This document shows positions 10,316 through 18,466 of a stretch of DNA of 64,000 nucleotides, piece after piece; position 1 is the first letter of the stretch, and every line of letters begins with the position of its first letter. Origin of the DNA: Nitrososphaeraceae archaeon. GTDB lineage: Archaea; Thermoproteota; Nitrososphaeria; Nitrososphaerales; Nitrososphaeraceae. A model generated the notes under the pieces. The model saw only the letters and a list, made by a program, of their open reading frames with translations, was not told the origin of the DNA and ran no database searches. The translations under genes were made by a program, and so were the position numbers. Location of the stretch: assembly GCA_031316115.1 (NCBI GenBank), contig JALDRC010000005.1, forward strand, positions 124,001-188,000, read 5' to 3'.

Positions 10316-11101
10316 ATGAAAACGGAAATTATCTTAATTCAAGTTTTAAGTATTATGGCAATTTTGATTATTTCTAATTCTAATAATTTAAAAGCTTATA
10401 ATGAAGAGTTTTATTCTACTAACCAGATCGTGAACAAAAATAATAATATGACTCTTGATATTTCTGATCTAGTTTTTGAACTGGATTCTAATCCATTTGA
10501 TATACCATATTCGGATTGGACTGCAAAATGGTGGCAATGGGCATATTCAATTCCTAAAGACATCCATCCGGCATATGATAGTACTGGTAAATTTTGTCAT
10601 GTGAATCAAAAAGAACCTGTTTGGTTTTTTCCTGGTACATATGAACATCCAGTAATTCGTCATTGTGAAATTCCAAAAGATGTAGGATTATTATTCCCCA
10701 TATTAAATTCAGAGTGTTCTTTTGCAGAGTTTCCAGAAATGAAAACAAAGGAGGAATTGAGTAACTGTGCTAAAGAAATTCAGGATACAACTGTACCAGA
10801 GTTTGTGACATTGAATGGTATAGAAATACCTAATTTAGAAAAGTATCGTATTCAATCAGGTTTGTTCAAGTTTACATTACCTGAAAACAATATATTGGAT
10901 CTCCCTAAAGGAACTACCGAAGCCGTATCAGATGGATATTGGATGTTTTTAAAACCATTACCTCCTGGAGATTATGAGCTTAAATTTAAAGGAAATCTTA
11001 AACCAGTAAATGAAATAACAAAAGATAATACAACAGATGAAGAATTTGCGGGTCCTGTAGGTTGGAATTATACATCTACATATCTATTGACTATAAAATA
11101 G
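10316..11101 (+). CDS. Secreted W-rich family protein (paralogue A)
   Basis: The 261-residue protein has an N-terminal signal-like segment (5-20). Next comes the family hallmark DWTAKWWQWAYSIP (67-80), a Gly-Lys-Phe-Cys-His stretch, a WFFPGTY strand and a C-terminal beta domain containing SDGYWMFLKPLPPGDYELKF. Cys94, 117, 134 and 151 could form disulphides outside the cell. Two related genes lie at 37422 and 40415. I know the family only as an uncharacterised thaumarchaeal one. The terminal SDGYW to GDYELKF piece looks like an Ig- or cupredoxin-like beta sandwich without copper ligands. Function unknown. It is monocistronic. Confidence 0.8.
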   Translation: MKTEIILIQVLSIMAILIISNSNNLKAYNEEFYSTNQIVNKNNNMTLDISDLVFELDSNPFDIPYSDWTAKWWQWAYSIPKDIHPAYDSTGKFCHVNQKEPVWFFPGTYEHPVIRHCEIPKDVGLLFPILNSECSFAEFPEMKTKEELSNCAKEIQDTTVPEFVTLNGIEIPNLEKYRIQSGLFKFTLPENNILDLPKGTTEAVSDGYWMFLKPLPPGDYELKFKGNLKPVNEITKDNTTDEEFAGPVGWNYTSTYLLTIK

Positions 11102-11251
11102 ATCAATTGCATTATTTTTCTTTATCTAGAAACTAAATTTTGCATAATGTATAAAACCAATACTAATAAATTTACATTATATAGATAGTTACTTTAAATT
11201 GGATATATATTAATTTTACATTAAATTATTTAAGACTAATCAAGATTTGAA

Positions 11252-11581
11252 TTATCTAGGGTTGATATTTCTCTTTTCAATATCTAAATTTAAGAGGAAT
11301 AAACATGGTTTTAATATCTCTATCCCGTACAAAGTCAAATGTTTATCAAATCTATCTTTTTTCAGTTCTATATTTAATTTATTTATTCTATTTAGAATGA
11401 TTCTTTGTAAAGTATGTATATCGTTTTTCACAATTTGTTTTATCTCTAATATCCATTGCAAAGTTTCTATTTCTAATTCTAATTTTTGATCAAAGTTATT
11501 ATTTTCTTTGCGTACTGCTTTTAATTCTTTTATAGTCTTTTTAAGAACATCCTCCAAATTACTTTCATATCCTAACATCAT
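11252..11581 (-). CDS. Small coiled-coil protein
   Basis: This 109-residue protein is unrecognised. Heptad-like helices run from about residue 8 to 78, rich in Glu/Lys/Leu, with no TM or Cys pattern. The start is ATG-ATG at 11579-11581, with GGAGAT about 14 bases upstream. A shadow ORF on the other strand covers part of it but has a hydrophobic low-complexity composition, so the minus-strand reading is preferred. Moderate confidence. Confidence 0.5.
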   Translation of the reverse strand: MMLGYESNLEDVLKKTIKELKAVRKENNNFDQKLELEIETLQWILEIKQIVKNDIHTLQRIILNRINKLNIELKKDRFDKHLTLYGIEILKPCLFLLNLDIEKRNINPR

Positions 11582-11983
11582 CTCAGTTCAATATCTCCTA
11601 TCAAGAAATCCTCATCAGGGATGTGTATTTTAACATAGGATCACGATTGGGAAAGGGAGGGGAGGGTGGGAAGTTGTTGTTCTATCACAAGAGGAGTTGT
11701 ATGTTACAGAGAGAGCATATCTGGTAAACTAAAAGATGACTAATAGGTTAAAAAGATAAGATAGAAATTTTGATGGATAGTTCTAACTAAGGATAAAATC
11801 TTATCTTAAAGTTGTTTTATTATTTTGAAGGATTTTGTAAAAAATGTACTTTAAATATTATAGGTAAATTTTCAGAGTTATGAATTAAGAAGAATATGTA
11901 TACCTTCATCATAAATAGAATAAAATAAAGATAAATATTGAATGAATTTTTTAGTAGATTCTTTAAAGCATTAGCATTAAATG
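11582..11983. other. Intergenic, with a G-rich tract
   Basis: The 402 bases lie upstream of the small coiled-coil gene and downstream of the 79-residue gene. They contain the four-run G tract listed separately (11649-11670). The rest is AT-rich with no credible ORF. Confidence 0.5.
11649..11670 (+). other. Canonical G-quadruplex motif
   Basis: The plus strand carries five G-runs of at least three bases separated by loops of one to three bases. They are GGG at 11649, GGG at 11655, GGGG at 11659, GGG at 11664 and GGG at 11668. This fits the intramolecular G4 consensus with very short loops, usually the most stable class. It stands out in an otherwise A/T-dominated intergenic region. It lies about 70 bases upstream of the ATG of the leftward small coiled-coil gene. 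Confidence 0.7.
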
Positions 11984-12223
11984 TTATATATTAAAAAATA
12001 TTTTCCCTATCTTTTTTTTAACATCTTTTGGCATATTGTCATCTTCCATTATTTTGTGAAGATCGTTTTTATTAATGCACAGACCAGTTTTATTGATTTT
12101 ATAAAACCAATTTATATCTTCAGGACTTATTACTACAACTGCTCTATTGCAATCTTTCATTCCACAAAATTGTAGATCATCAGAACTGAAACATATATGA
12201 TCATTTTGACATCCATAAATCAT
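11984..12223 (-). CDS. Small Cys-containing hypothetical protein
   Basis: The 79-residue protein has four Cys (in IYGCQND, FCGMKDC and GLCINK), then a mixed-charge helical half ending KKKIGKIFFNI. No known zinc-ribbon spacing is clear. The N-terminal half resembles a small beta/zinc domain and VVVISPEDINWFY a strand-helix. I do not recognise it. The opposite-strand ORF is hydrophobic and unlikely. It is divergent from the 72-residue gene at 12308. Confidence 0.45.
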   Translation of the reverse strand: MIYGCQNDHICFSSDDLQFCGMKDCNRAVVVISPEDINWFYKINKTGLCINKNDLHKIMEDDNMPKDVKKKIGKIFFNI

Positions 12224-12307
12224 TGTTATAATTATATTGTTTTATCATAATAATTTTTTTTGTATAAGTTGATATATTTTATATTCAATAGACGATTATC
12301 AAAATAA

Positions 12308-12526
12308 ATGGAATCAGAATCTACAAAGAAATTGCAGAGTCTAATTGATAGTAACTATAAAATTGAAAAAATTTTCCCTCCTATTTTTGGTTCAGACGCT
12401 GAAGTCAATATTGTAACTGTTACACTGGTTTCAAGCGATGGAAAAAAGGAAAACATAAGAGCATATAGAGAAGAATCTCATTTTTTAAGAGAATATATTA
12501 GAAAAAACAAATTATTTCATCAATAA
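12308..12526 (+). CDS. Small hypothetical protein
   Basis: This 72-residue protein is soluble and charged: an N-terminal helix, then the strands KIEKIFPPIFGSDAEVNIVT and VTLVSSDGKKENIRAYRE, and a C-terminal helix. The pattern is of a compact alpha/beta domain. ATG at 12308. I do not recognise the family. It ends 66 bases before a decayed IS6-like copy. Confidence 0.5.
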   Translation: MESESTKKLQSLIDSNYKIEKIFPPIFGSDAEVNIVTVTLVSSDGKKENIRAYREESHFLREYIRKNKLFHQ

Positions 12527-12592
12527 TTTATGGAATGAAGATTATCTTAAGACAATCTACAAGAGATTGTGGATGAGAATATTATAAAAAAT

Positions 12593-13222
12593 ATGAAATT
12601 TAGATTTGAAAGAAATAAAATATACTGTTATTGAAGTATTCTCTTTATCTATCTCTACTTTCTTTATAGTCTCTGTTTTAGTAATACATCTAAAGCGTGA
12701 ACTTTATTTAGAGACGAGAGGAAAAGATGTATTTCTATTTAGAATTGGATTAGGTTTTTGAATGTCAAACACAATAAAATACAAAAAATACATAGCATAG
12801 ATTAGGTCATAATGCAGAGGGATATCGAGTATTTTTGATAAAGTTTTAGTATCTAAAAAATCAAATATATTTTTGTATTTAGAATCCATATTTTAGAGGA
12901 TAGCAACATGTTTATTATTGAAAAATTCAATTGATTGGTGGTTCAAAAATATGGAAAAACAACTCGCTATAGACAGATGGAATTACGTGGTATTATGAAC
13001 AAAGTTGTATTATCTTGTGAGTGAACCATTGTCTGTATTATCCATTTAAAAAGAACATAAGAGAATAGGTCAATCAGTATCGAAAAATACATTAGATGAA
13101 AATATTTATGTTTATTATCCTTTATACACAACAAATGATAAATGCAATCAAGCTATTTCATTTTCAGAATTGAATATGCTTCTTTGTACCTTTTATCTTA
13201 ATATTATTTATATTTCAAATTG
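12593..13222 (+). pseudogene. Heavily decayed IS6-like transposase
   Basis: Base-by-base comparison with the intact element at 34055-34778 shows colinear similarity along the whole transposase. The N-terminal AGATTTGAAAGAAATA is near 12604. A match to the segment around AATACATCTAAAGC is near 12682-12695. An ATTGGATTAGGTTTTTG stretch (near 12741) matches the intact WIQRFG region. AGATGGAATTACGTGGTAT (12974-12992) matches the TDGGTWY codons. The YYPC and YNWMKLFVYLY regions follow up to 13222. Many frameshifts and stops destroy the reading frame. The 61-codon ORF on the other strand here is a shadow. No terminal repeats survive. Confidence 0.7.
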
Positions 13223-13346
13223 ATTATATATAATTGATTTAGAATTAATTATATAGAATAAAAAATTGTTTTTACCAATACAAGTTGAATTGTATTGGTA
13301 ATATTCCTGTATTTTTTATTGACTTGGATTTTTATCTTCTATCGTT

Positions 13347-16346
13347 TTAGCCATTCAAATGAAGAGGGTCTTGTTGCTCCATTGTAAGCATATCTGTGTA
13401 GTATTCTGGTAGATTGTAGACCCATCCAGGATATGGATTGGGAATAGCGAGTACCCCCTGGCCTCCTGTACCATCCAATGCCATTGTGTCATCATCACTT
13501 TCATAAGTTGATGATATCGAAGGATTATTGTCTTCTGTAAGCAATATTCTTCCTGCTATTTTAGCATCAGAACCGTCACCATCGTTATTAGGATCGGGGT
13601 CCACAACTGTCAAAGCATTTGAAAATTTGCTGGCTACGTATGCATAGTATGGATAGACTTTATCACGATCTTGTGGGGATACCTGGCTGAGGTCTTTAAA
13701 TCCAAAGTTTGCACCGTGACATCCTGGATCACATGGAAGATGAGCTACAACTTCATCTGTATTTGGACTGTCAGGATCTGTGTTAACTATAGTGATATTT
13801 GCAGTTAGAGTATTTGCAGTAACCATGAATTTACCAGTGGGATCAACAGGTGTTTGTATTGGCAACGCAGCATAGTCTCCATCTGGAGAAGGCTCAAGTA
13901 GATTTATGTTTTTCAGCAACTCACCAGTTTCCAAATTTACGACACTTATGGTGCTATCTAGAAGATTTGCTACATAGTATTTATCTCCCTGCGGTCTAAT
14001 GGCTGTAGCTATAGGTACGGCGCCAGTAGAAGTATCCTTTCCGGTGGTGGAATCAATTGTTCTCTGTATTGTGTCTGAAGCAAAGTCATAGATTGTAGAA
14101 TCTGCAGTTAAGGCATTTGGTGTTACCATTTTCGATCCATCCGCACTGATCCAATGACCATGAGGATGTGTTGGATCTTGACCTGATTTCTGCATTGGAA
14201 TAATTCTTAGCAAATCTAGTAGACCATCAGAGAGTTCTAGTTCAGCTACCCCTTGTTCTCCATTTAATGCAACATAGGCTAAATCAGTCAGTGGGTTAGT
14301 TATAACATGTGAGGGTGCATCTCCAACATTGAATACATCGATAAATTCACCTGTTTCTCTATCAAATACTGCAAGTCGTTGGTCAAACCACATTGTTTGG
14401 TATATAACATTTTGATCTTTATCAGTCCACATGTTGTGAGGATGATTCATATTTATTTCAGGAAGAGATACTTTTCTTTCTATCTCCCATGTTCCAGTAT
14501 TTATTCTTGTTGCAGTTCCAGGTTTTGACTTACCCTCCGTTATTTCAAACTGAGTATCTACCCATACTTCACCTAATCCTGGTATTTTAGGGTCAAATAA
14601 TTTTCCAGTCAGATCCTCTTCAGTATTTAGTGCTGTCAGGTTCACAATAGTATTTCCACCCAAGGTCACATTTACAGGAGGAAGTTCTGTAATGTATGTT
14701 GGTTGTGTATAGTCTTTCCAATTGTGTATGTTAGTAACTTTGAAAAATGTTTTCACTAGTGAAGTGAATATACCAAAGGTAGGATCAGTTGTGCTTGGTT
14801 GTGTATTGAGTACTACTCCGTTGGCTAGTTGTAGCTGTTCTCCTACATCATAAGCAGGACTACCATTTGGATTAGTAGTTTGTGGATCATCTACCAAGGC
14901 ACCTGCAAACATGTATGGATGTACTTTACATGTGAAAACATACAAGCCTGGGTCCTCAAGTTTTACTATCGCACCTCCTTGGTAGCCAGTTATTTGATCA
15001 AATGGCATGTTAGCTGCTCCCTTAGGCCACAGCAGACTTGTAACTGTATGAACTGTATTTGTATCAGTCATAACAAAGTGAGCTGTACCTCCTGGATTGA
15101 TAATTCCAAACGATCCGCCTAAGTGAAGCTGTGGAGCTGCACTGTCTAAATTTGCTACATTTCTGAACCACGTACCTGGCTCATCAGTTATTCCGAAAGT
15201 CAGGAAATTACCTTGTGTAGCTGTAGATGGAGAAGCTTGGTCATATGGAGAAGCTCCAGCAACACTCTGAGTATTGCTGTTTTTAGCACCCACATTAAAT
15301 ATTCCCATCATTCCTGCCTCCATGTGTGCGAAAACATGACAATGATATTGCCAATGTCCTGCTCCCACAAATTGGCCAGCTTTAACTATAAAGTCATGTG
15401 AATCTTCTGGATGTATTGTCTTTACATCTATGATGTCACTTGTGCCTGGATCTAGCCATCTGTGCGCGTGTAAGTGGAATGTATGGTCGTGACCTGATCC
15501 TAGGACATGGAATTGAACTAGATCTCCTAAATCTGAACCTAGAGTAGGGTTAGTCCATAATGGGGTCTGTTTATGATTCTCATCTATTTCCATACCCCAA
15601 AAAGTTGAACCAACCATAAACAATACAAATTGTTTTTTAATATCATCAGGATTTATTTTCTGTATTTCTCCATCTACTAGACCCTTTTCTAGTCCTGGGT
15701 AGTCATAAGTACCAGAGTTTGGATGTACGATAATTGCACCAAATAGACCCAATTCTCTAGTAAAATCGTCTGCAGAGTATTCAATACTTCCCACTTCATC
15801 TGGTTTTATTGAGTCTACCTTTACTTCATTATTTTCTAAAATACTTTTTAGAATCAGAGTGTCTCCTTTATTTATCTCTATACTTGGTCCTGGAATTGTA
15901 GCATCAACAGAATATCTATCTGTTAGATCAGTTGGACCGTTTTTATCTATGGCTATATGTTTTACCATTTTATAAGCATATTGACCATTTTGTAATCGTT
16001 CTATTTTTACGGTCACTTGATGTTTTTTGGAATCTTTACCATAGTCATAGTTACCATTGTCATAGTAACCATTACCAGAGTACATATCGTCATAGTTACC
16101 TTTTTCATAGTTACCATTATCATAGTAATTATTATCATAGTTACCATTGTCATAATAGTCTTGATCATTATATTCTGAAGCTTCAGCAGTTTTGATTATC
16201 GGTTGACCAGAGGTATCACTATCAACAATTTTTTTGTCACTGTCAAGACTGTTATATAGAGCTGTAGGAAGCGTTGAAGTTAACAATATTGCTGCAAATA
16301 AGCAGAGTATTATGTTAGAACTAATTTGTTTCATTTTTCTTTGCAC
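13347..16346 (-). CDS. Multicopper oxidase-like/plastocyanin/beta-propeller fusion, secreted
   Basis: This is a 999-residue modular exported protein. A signal segment (9-30) precedes a Tyr/Asn/Gly/Asp repeat (64-103) and a shortened first cupredoxin domain (about 108-210) lacking the HxH copper ligands. A second domain has the full set HDHTFHLHAH (286-295) and HCHVFAHMEAGM (335-346), giving type 1 Cys336/His341/Met346 and two type 2/3 His pairs. A plastocyanin-like domain follows (His433, Cys473, His476, Met479). A YVTN/D1-type beta-propeller fills about 590-990. It probably handles electrons outside the membrane. It lies eight bases downstream of a paralogous gene, so the two form an operon. 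Confidence 0.85.
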   Translation of the reverse strand: MQRKMKQISSNIILCLFAAILLTSTLPTALYNSLDSDKKIVDSDTSGQPIIKTAEASEYNDQDYYDNGNYDNNYYDNGNYEKGNYDDMYSGNGYYDNGNYDYGKDSKKHQVTVKIERLQNGQYAYKMVKHIAIDKNGPTDLTDRYSVDATIPGPSIEINKGDTLILKSILENNEVKVDSIKPDEVGSIEYSADDFTRELGLFGAIIVHPNSGTYDYPGLEKGLVDGEIQKINPDDIKKQFVLFMVGSTFWGMEIDENHKQTPLWTNPTLGSDLGDLVQFHVLGSGHDHTFHLHAHRWLDPGTSDIIDVKTIHPEDSHDFIVKAGQFVGAGHWQYHCHVFAHMEAGMMGIFNVGAKNSNTQSVAGASPYDQASPSTATQGNFLTFGITDEPGTWFRNVANLDSAAPQLHLGGSFGIINPGGTAHFVMTDTNTVHTVTSLLWPKGAANMPFDQITGYQGGAIVKLEDPGLYVFTCKVHPYMFAGALVDDPQTTNPNGSPAYDVGEQLQLANGVVLNTQPSTTDPTFGIFTSLVKTFFKVTNIHNWKDYTQPTYITELPPVNVTLGGNTIVNLTALNTEEDLTGKLFDPKIPGLGEVWVDTQFEITEGKSKPGTATRINTGTWEIERKVSLPEINMNHPHNMWTDKDQNVIYQTMWFDQRLAVFDRETGEFIDVFNVGDAPSHVITNPLTDLAYVALNGEQGVAELELSDGLLDLLRIIPMQKSGQDPTHPHGHWISADGSKMVTPNALTADSTIYDFASDTIQRTIDSTTGKDTSTGAVPIATAIRPQGDKYYVANLLDSTISVVNLETGELLKNINLLEPSPDGDYAALPIQTPVDPTGKFMVTANTLTANITIVNTDPDSPNTDEVVAHLPCDPGCHGANFGFKDLSQVSPQDRDKVYPYYAYVASKFSNALTVVDPDPNNDGDGSDAKIAGRILLTEDNNPSISSTYESDDDTMALDGTGGQGVLAIPNPYPGWVYNLPEYYTDMLTMEQQDPLHLNG
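16055..16165 (-). repeat. Short in-frame tandem repeat coding for YDNGNY units
   Basis: Imperfect units based on 15 bases (CATAGTTACCATTGT and variants, plus-strand reading) are repeated about seven times. They encode the Tyr/Asn/Gly/Asp stretch at residues 64-103 of the large multicopper protein, just after the signal peptide. The unit count could vary between strains through slippage. Confidence 0.75.
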
Positions 16347-16354
16347 CTTCCTTC

Positions 16355-17428
16355 CTAAGCTTCTCCAGGTTGATCTCCTGGTATGCTTACTCCCATGCCA
16401 TCAACGATAAAGTCTCCAAACATTCCTGATTTGAAATGTGATTGAATTATATCTCGATATTGAGAATCTCCTTCGTCTGCCACAACAGTAAACACATGTA
16501 CTGCAAGAGGACCTATTTCTTTCTCGTTTATTATTTGATCAGTACCTGGTTTTAACCACTCATAACCGGACAACTGAAATACTGTAAAATCAGTTCCTAT
16601 ACCGAGTAGATGAAATCTTACTAAATCGTTATTGACAGCCTTGATTGTTGGATTTTCCCACAATGCTTTGTGATTATACTCACCATAATTATTTACTGCT
16701 TCATTACACCAAAAAGCATCATCAGATATCCAGCATATTACATCTTTAGAAATATCATCAATATTTACAATTTCAGGTTCTCCATTGATTAAGGCGTTGG
16801 TATAACCATCACCATCGTTGATAATTAAAGTTCCAAATAAACCACTCATTTCTAAACCGTTAGGATCCTTTCCTATAGTATTTAGACCTAGTGTGTGATC
16901 ATGATATGGCCATGTTCCAACTGTACCTGGTCCTGCAGTCCAACTATATGTTATTGTATCACCAGGATTTATTCCTTGATCTCCGACGTTGTTAGTTACT
17001 TGTAATGTTCCATCACTAGTTATAGGATAATGTATTCCATGAACATGAACACTTACCATAGCATTTTCTCCTCTAGATTGGATATTGTTTTCTAATGTAA
17101 GAGAAACGACATCTCCTTCATCGATTATAAGTGTAGGTCCTGGAATAGTGGGGCCTGGTTCGTAGTTATTGGTTAGATCTTTAATTGTATTTCCAGTATC
17201 CATATCGTTAACGAGATGTTGTACCATTTTGTAGGCATACAAATTTCCTCCCAATAGAGGTATTTCTTCTACAGCTAAGGTAATTTTGTGCAGAACTGGA
17301 ATATGATGAGGTTGTTTGTAGTATTGAGCAAATGCACTGTTTGATGAATGCATTGTATTTCCCAATCCAATAATTGACGCAATCAATAAAGTCAAAAATA
17401 TTGGATAAGTCTGCCGACTTTGTTTCAT
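16355..17428 (-). CDS. Two-domain multicopper oxidase-like protein with degenerate second domain
   Basis: The 357-residue exported protein has a signal peptide ending near residue 34 (SNSAFA). Domain 1 keeps both type 2/3 copper motifs, HVHGIH (128-133) and WPYHDH (173-178). In domain 2 the expected HxHxH position reads FTVFQLSGYEW, and the expected HCHxxxH reads YRDIIQSH (His331), so three His and the type 1 Cys are missing. On its own it could not build a normal trinuclear site. It is the first gene of a pair with the 999-residue protein (eight-base gap). That protein has the opposite defect, so the two may combine to make one copper centre (inference). Confidence 0.85.
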   Translation of the reverse strand: MKQSRQTYPIFLTLLIASIIGLGNTMHSSNSAFAQYYKQPHHIPVLHKITLAVEEIPLLGGNLYAYKMVQHLVNDMDTGNTIKDLTNNYEPGPTIPGPTLIIDEGDVVSLTLENNIQSRGENAMVSVHVHGIHYPITSDGTLQVTNNVGDQGINPGDTITYSWTAGPGTVGTWPYHDHTLGLNTIGKDPNGLEMSGLFGTLIINDGDGYTNALINGEPEIVNIDDISKDVICWISDDAFWCNEAVNNYGEYNHKALWENPTIKAVNNDLVRFHLLGIGTDFTVFQLSGYEWLKPGTDQIINEKEIGPLAVHVFTVVADEGDSQYRDIIQSHFKSGMFGDFIVDGMGVSIPGDQPGEA

Positions 17429-17715
17429 TAAGGTTAAAAAATCACTTTTTTTTTAAATGAACTTCGTTTCTTCATTATTTGAAAAAGAAATTAAAAAAAA
17501 TAATATCATTAATTTAACTAAGATTATTTGATACATTGTTGCAGAATGTAGAGAACAGTAGCGGTAGCAAATAGAGTTTTTTACTTAATTTAATCGAGAT
17601 TGTTTGCTTTTTAATTACATTTTTCAATAATAGTTATCATTTTTCAGCTTCTATTAATAAAATTGCTACAGATAAAAAGAGGAAGAAGTAAAAGGATGTT
17701 CTTACTTTATCTAGT

Positions 17716-18036
17716 ATGGTAATAGAGTTATTCCTTATTTGGGAATGCTTCTACTATGTAGGTTGTGAGAGGGGAGTTGATATTACTAATACAGTTGCAA
17801 CGTATATAGGTATAACTATGGGAACTGTAATAGCTTTAGGGATTAGTTGGTTTATATACAATAGACAAAAGAGAACTTCCGAGCAACAAGATAATCTTTT
17901 ATCACATATAAAACAGATGGAAGAAAAACATGAACTATTGTTGAATCGGATTGAGCTATTTGAGGAGAATAATAACAAACTATTAAATAATATCTTTACA
18001 TTAGAAAAGAAAATTGATTCATTACTAGAAAAATAA
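17716..18036 (+). CDS. Single-TM protein with cytoplasmic coiled coil
   Basis: The protein has 106 residues. The TM segment is about 28-47 (VATYIGITMGTVIALGISWF), followed by a basic stop (YNRQKR) and a continuous amphipathic coiled coil (50-105) rich in Glu/Leu/Asn/Lys. The first 20 residues may be an overextended N-terminus; a GTG inside (near GVDITNT) gives a shorter protein. It resembles many small membrane-anchored coiled-coil proteins of unknown function. It is divergent from the multicopper operon (287-base gap). Confidence 0.55.
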   Translation: MVIELFLIWECFYYVGCERGVDITNTVATYIGITMGTVIALGISWFIYNRQKRTSEQQDNLLSHIKQMEEKHELLLNRIELFEENNNKLLNNIFTLEKKIDSLLEK

Positions 18037-18466
18037 ACAAAAATATAAAAAAAATTAAACTAAAAATGCTGAAAAAATCAGCACATATTATTAAATATTC
18101 AGGAATCTTATTTTAAAGAAATATCCAAAGTCATTGGCAACAATTATGAAATTTTTTGTAATTATGTTTTTTCTTAATCATCTTTGTAATTCGTCATTGT
18201 AAATATCCTATTTGTTATTGTTTGTGTCGCTCTATTTATAGTAACATTATATATTTTCATATTCTCGAATTTTCTAGTATGATATAATCTATAACTGATT
18301 CAAATTCTAATGGATTTACACTAAAAAGATCTTTATATTTAGCTATATCTTTCATACTATTTTCATTATTGAGAGAAGATCAGTACTAAATTTCTCTTTA
18401 AATATTAGTAACATTGATTGATAATATAATATTGGGTATATCCTCTCTTCTTAGAATTATTTATTT
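18037..18466. other. Intergenic, up to the insertion sequence
   Basis: The 430 bases are AT-rich. The only coding trace is a minus-strand run of about 32 codons near 18270-18365 (reading MKDIAKYKDLFSVNPLEFES). It looks like a small gene remnant or tiny protein that I cannot identify. The last eight bases (18459-18466) are the left target duplication of the insertion sequence. Confidence 0.4.

Noticed and set aside
11247-11489. 80-codon plus-strand ORF
   Set aside because: Antisense to the better supported coiled-coil gene; Phe/Ile/Ser-rich translation.
12704-12889. 61-codon minus-strand ORF
   Set aside because: It is antisense to the decayed IS6-like transposase, so most likely a shadow.
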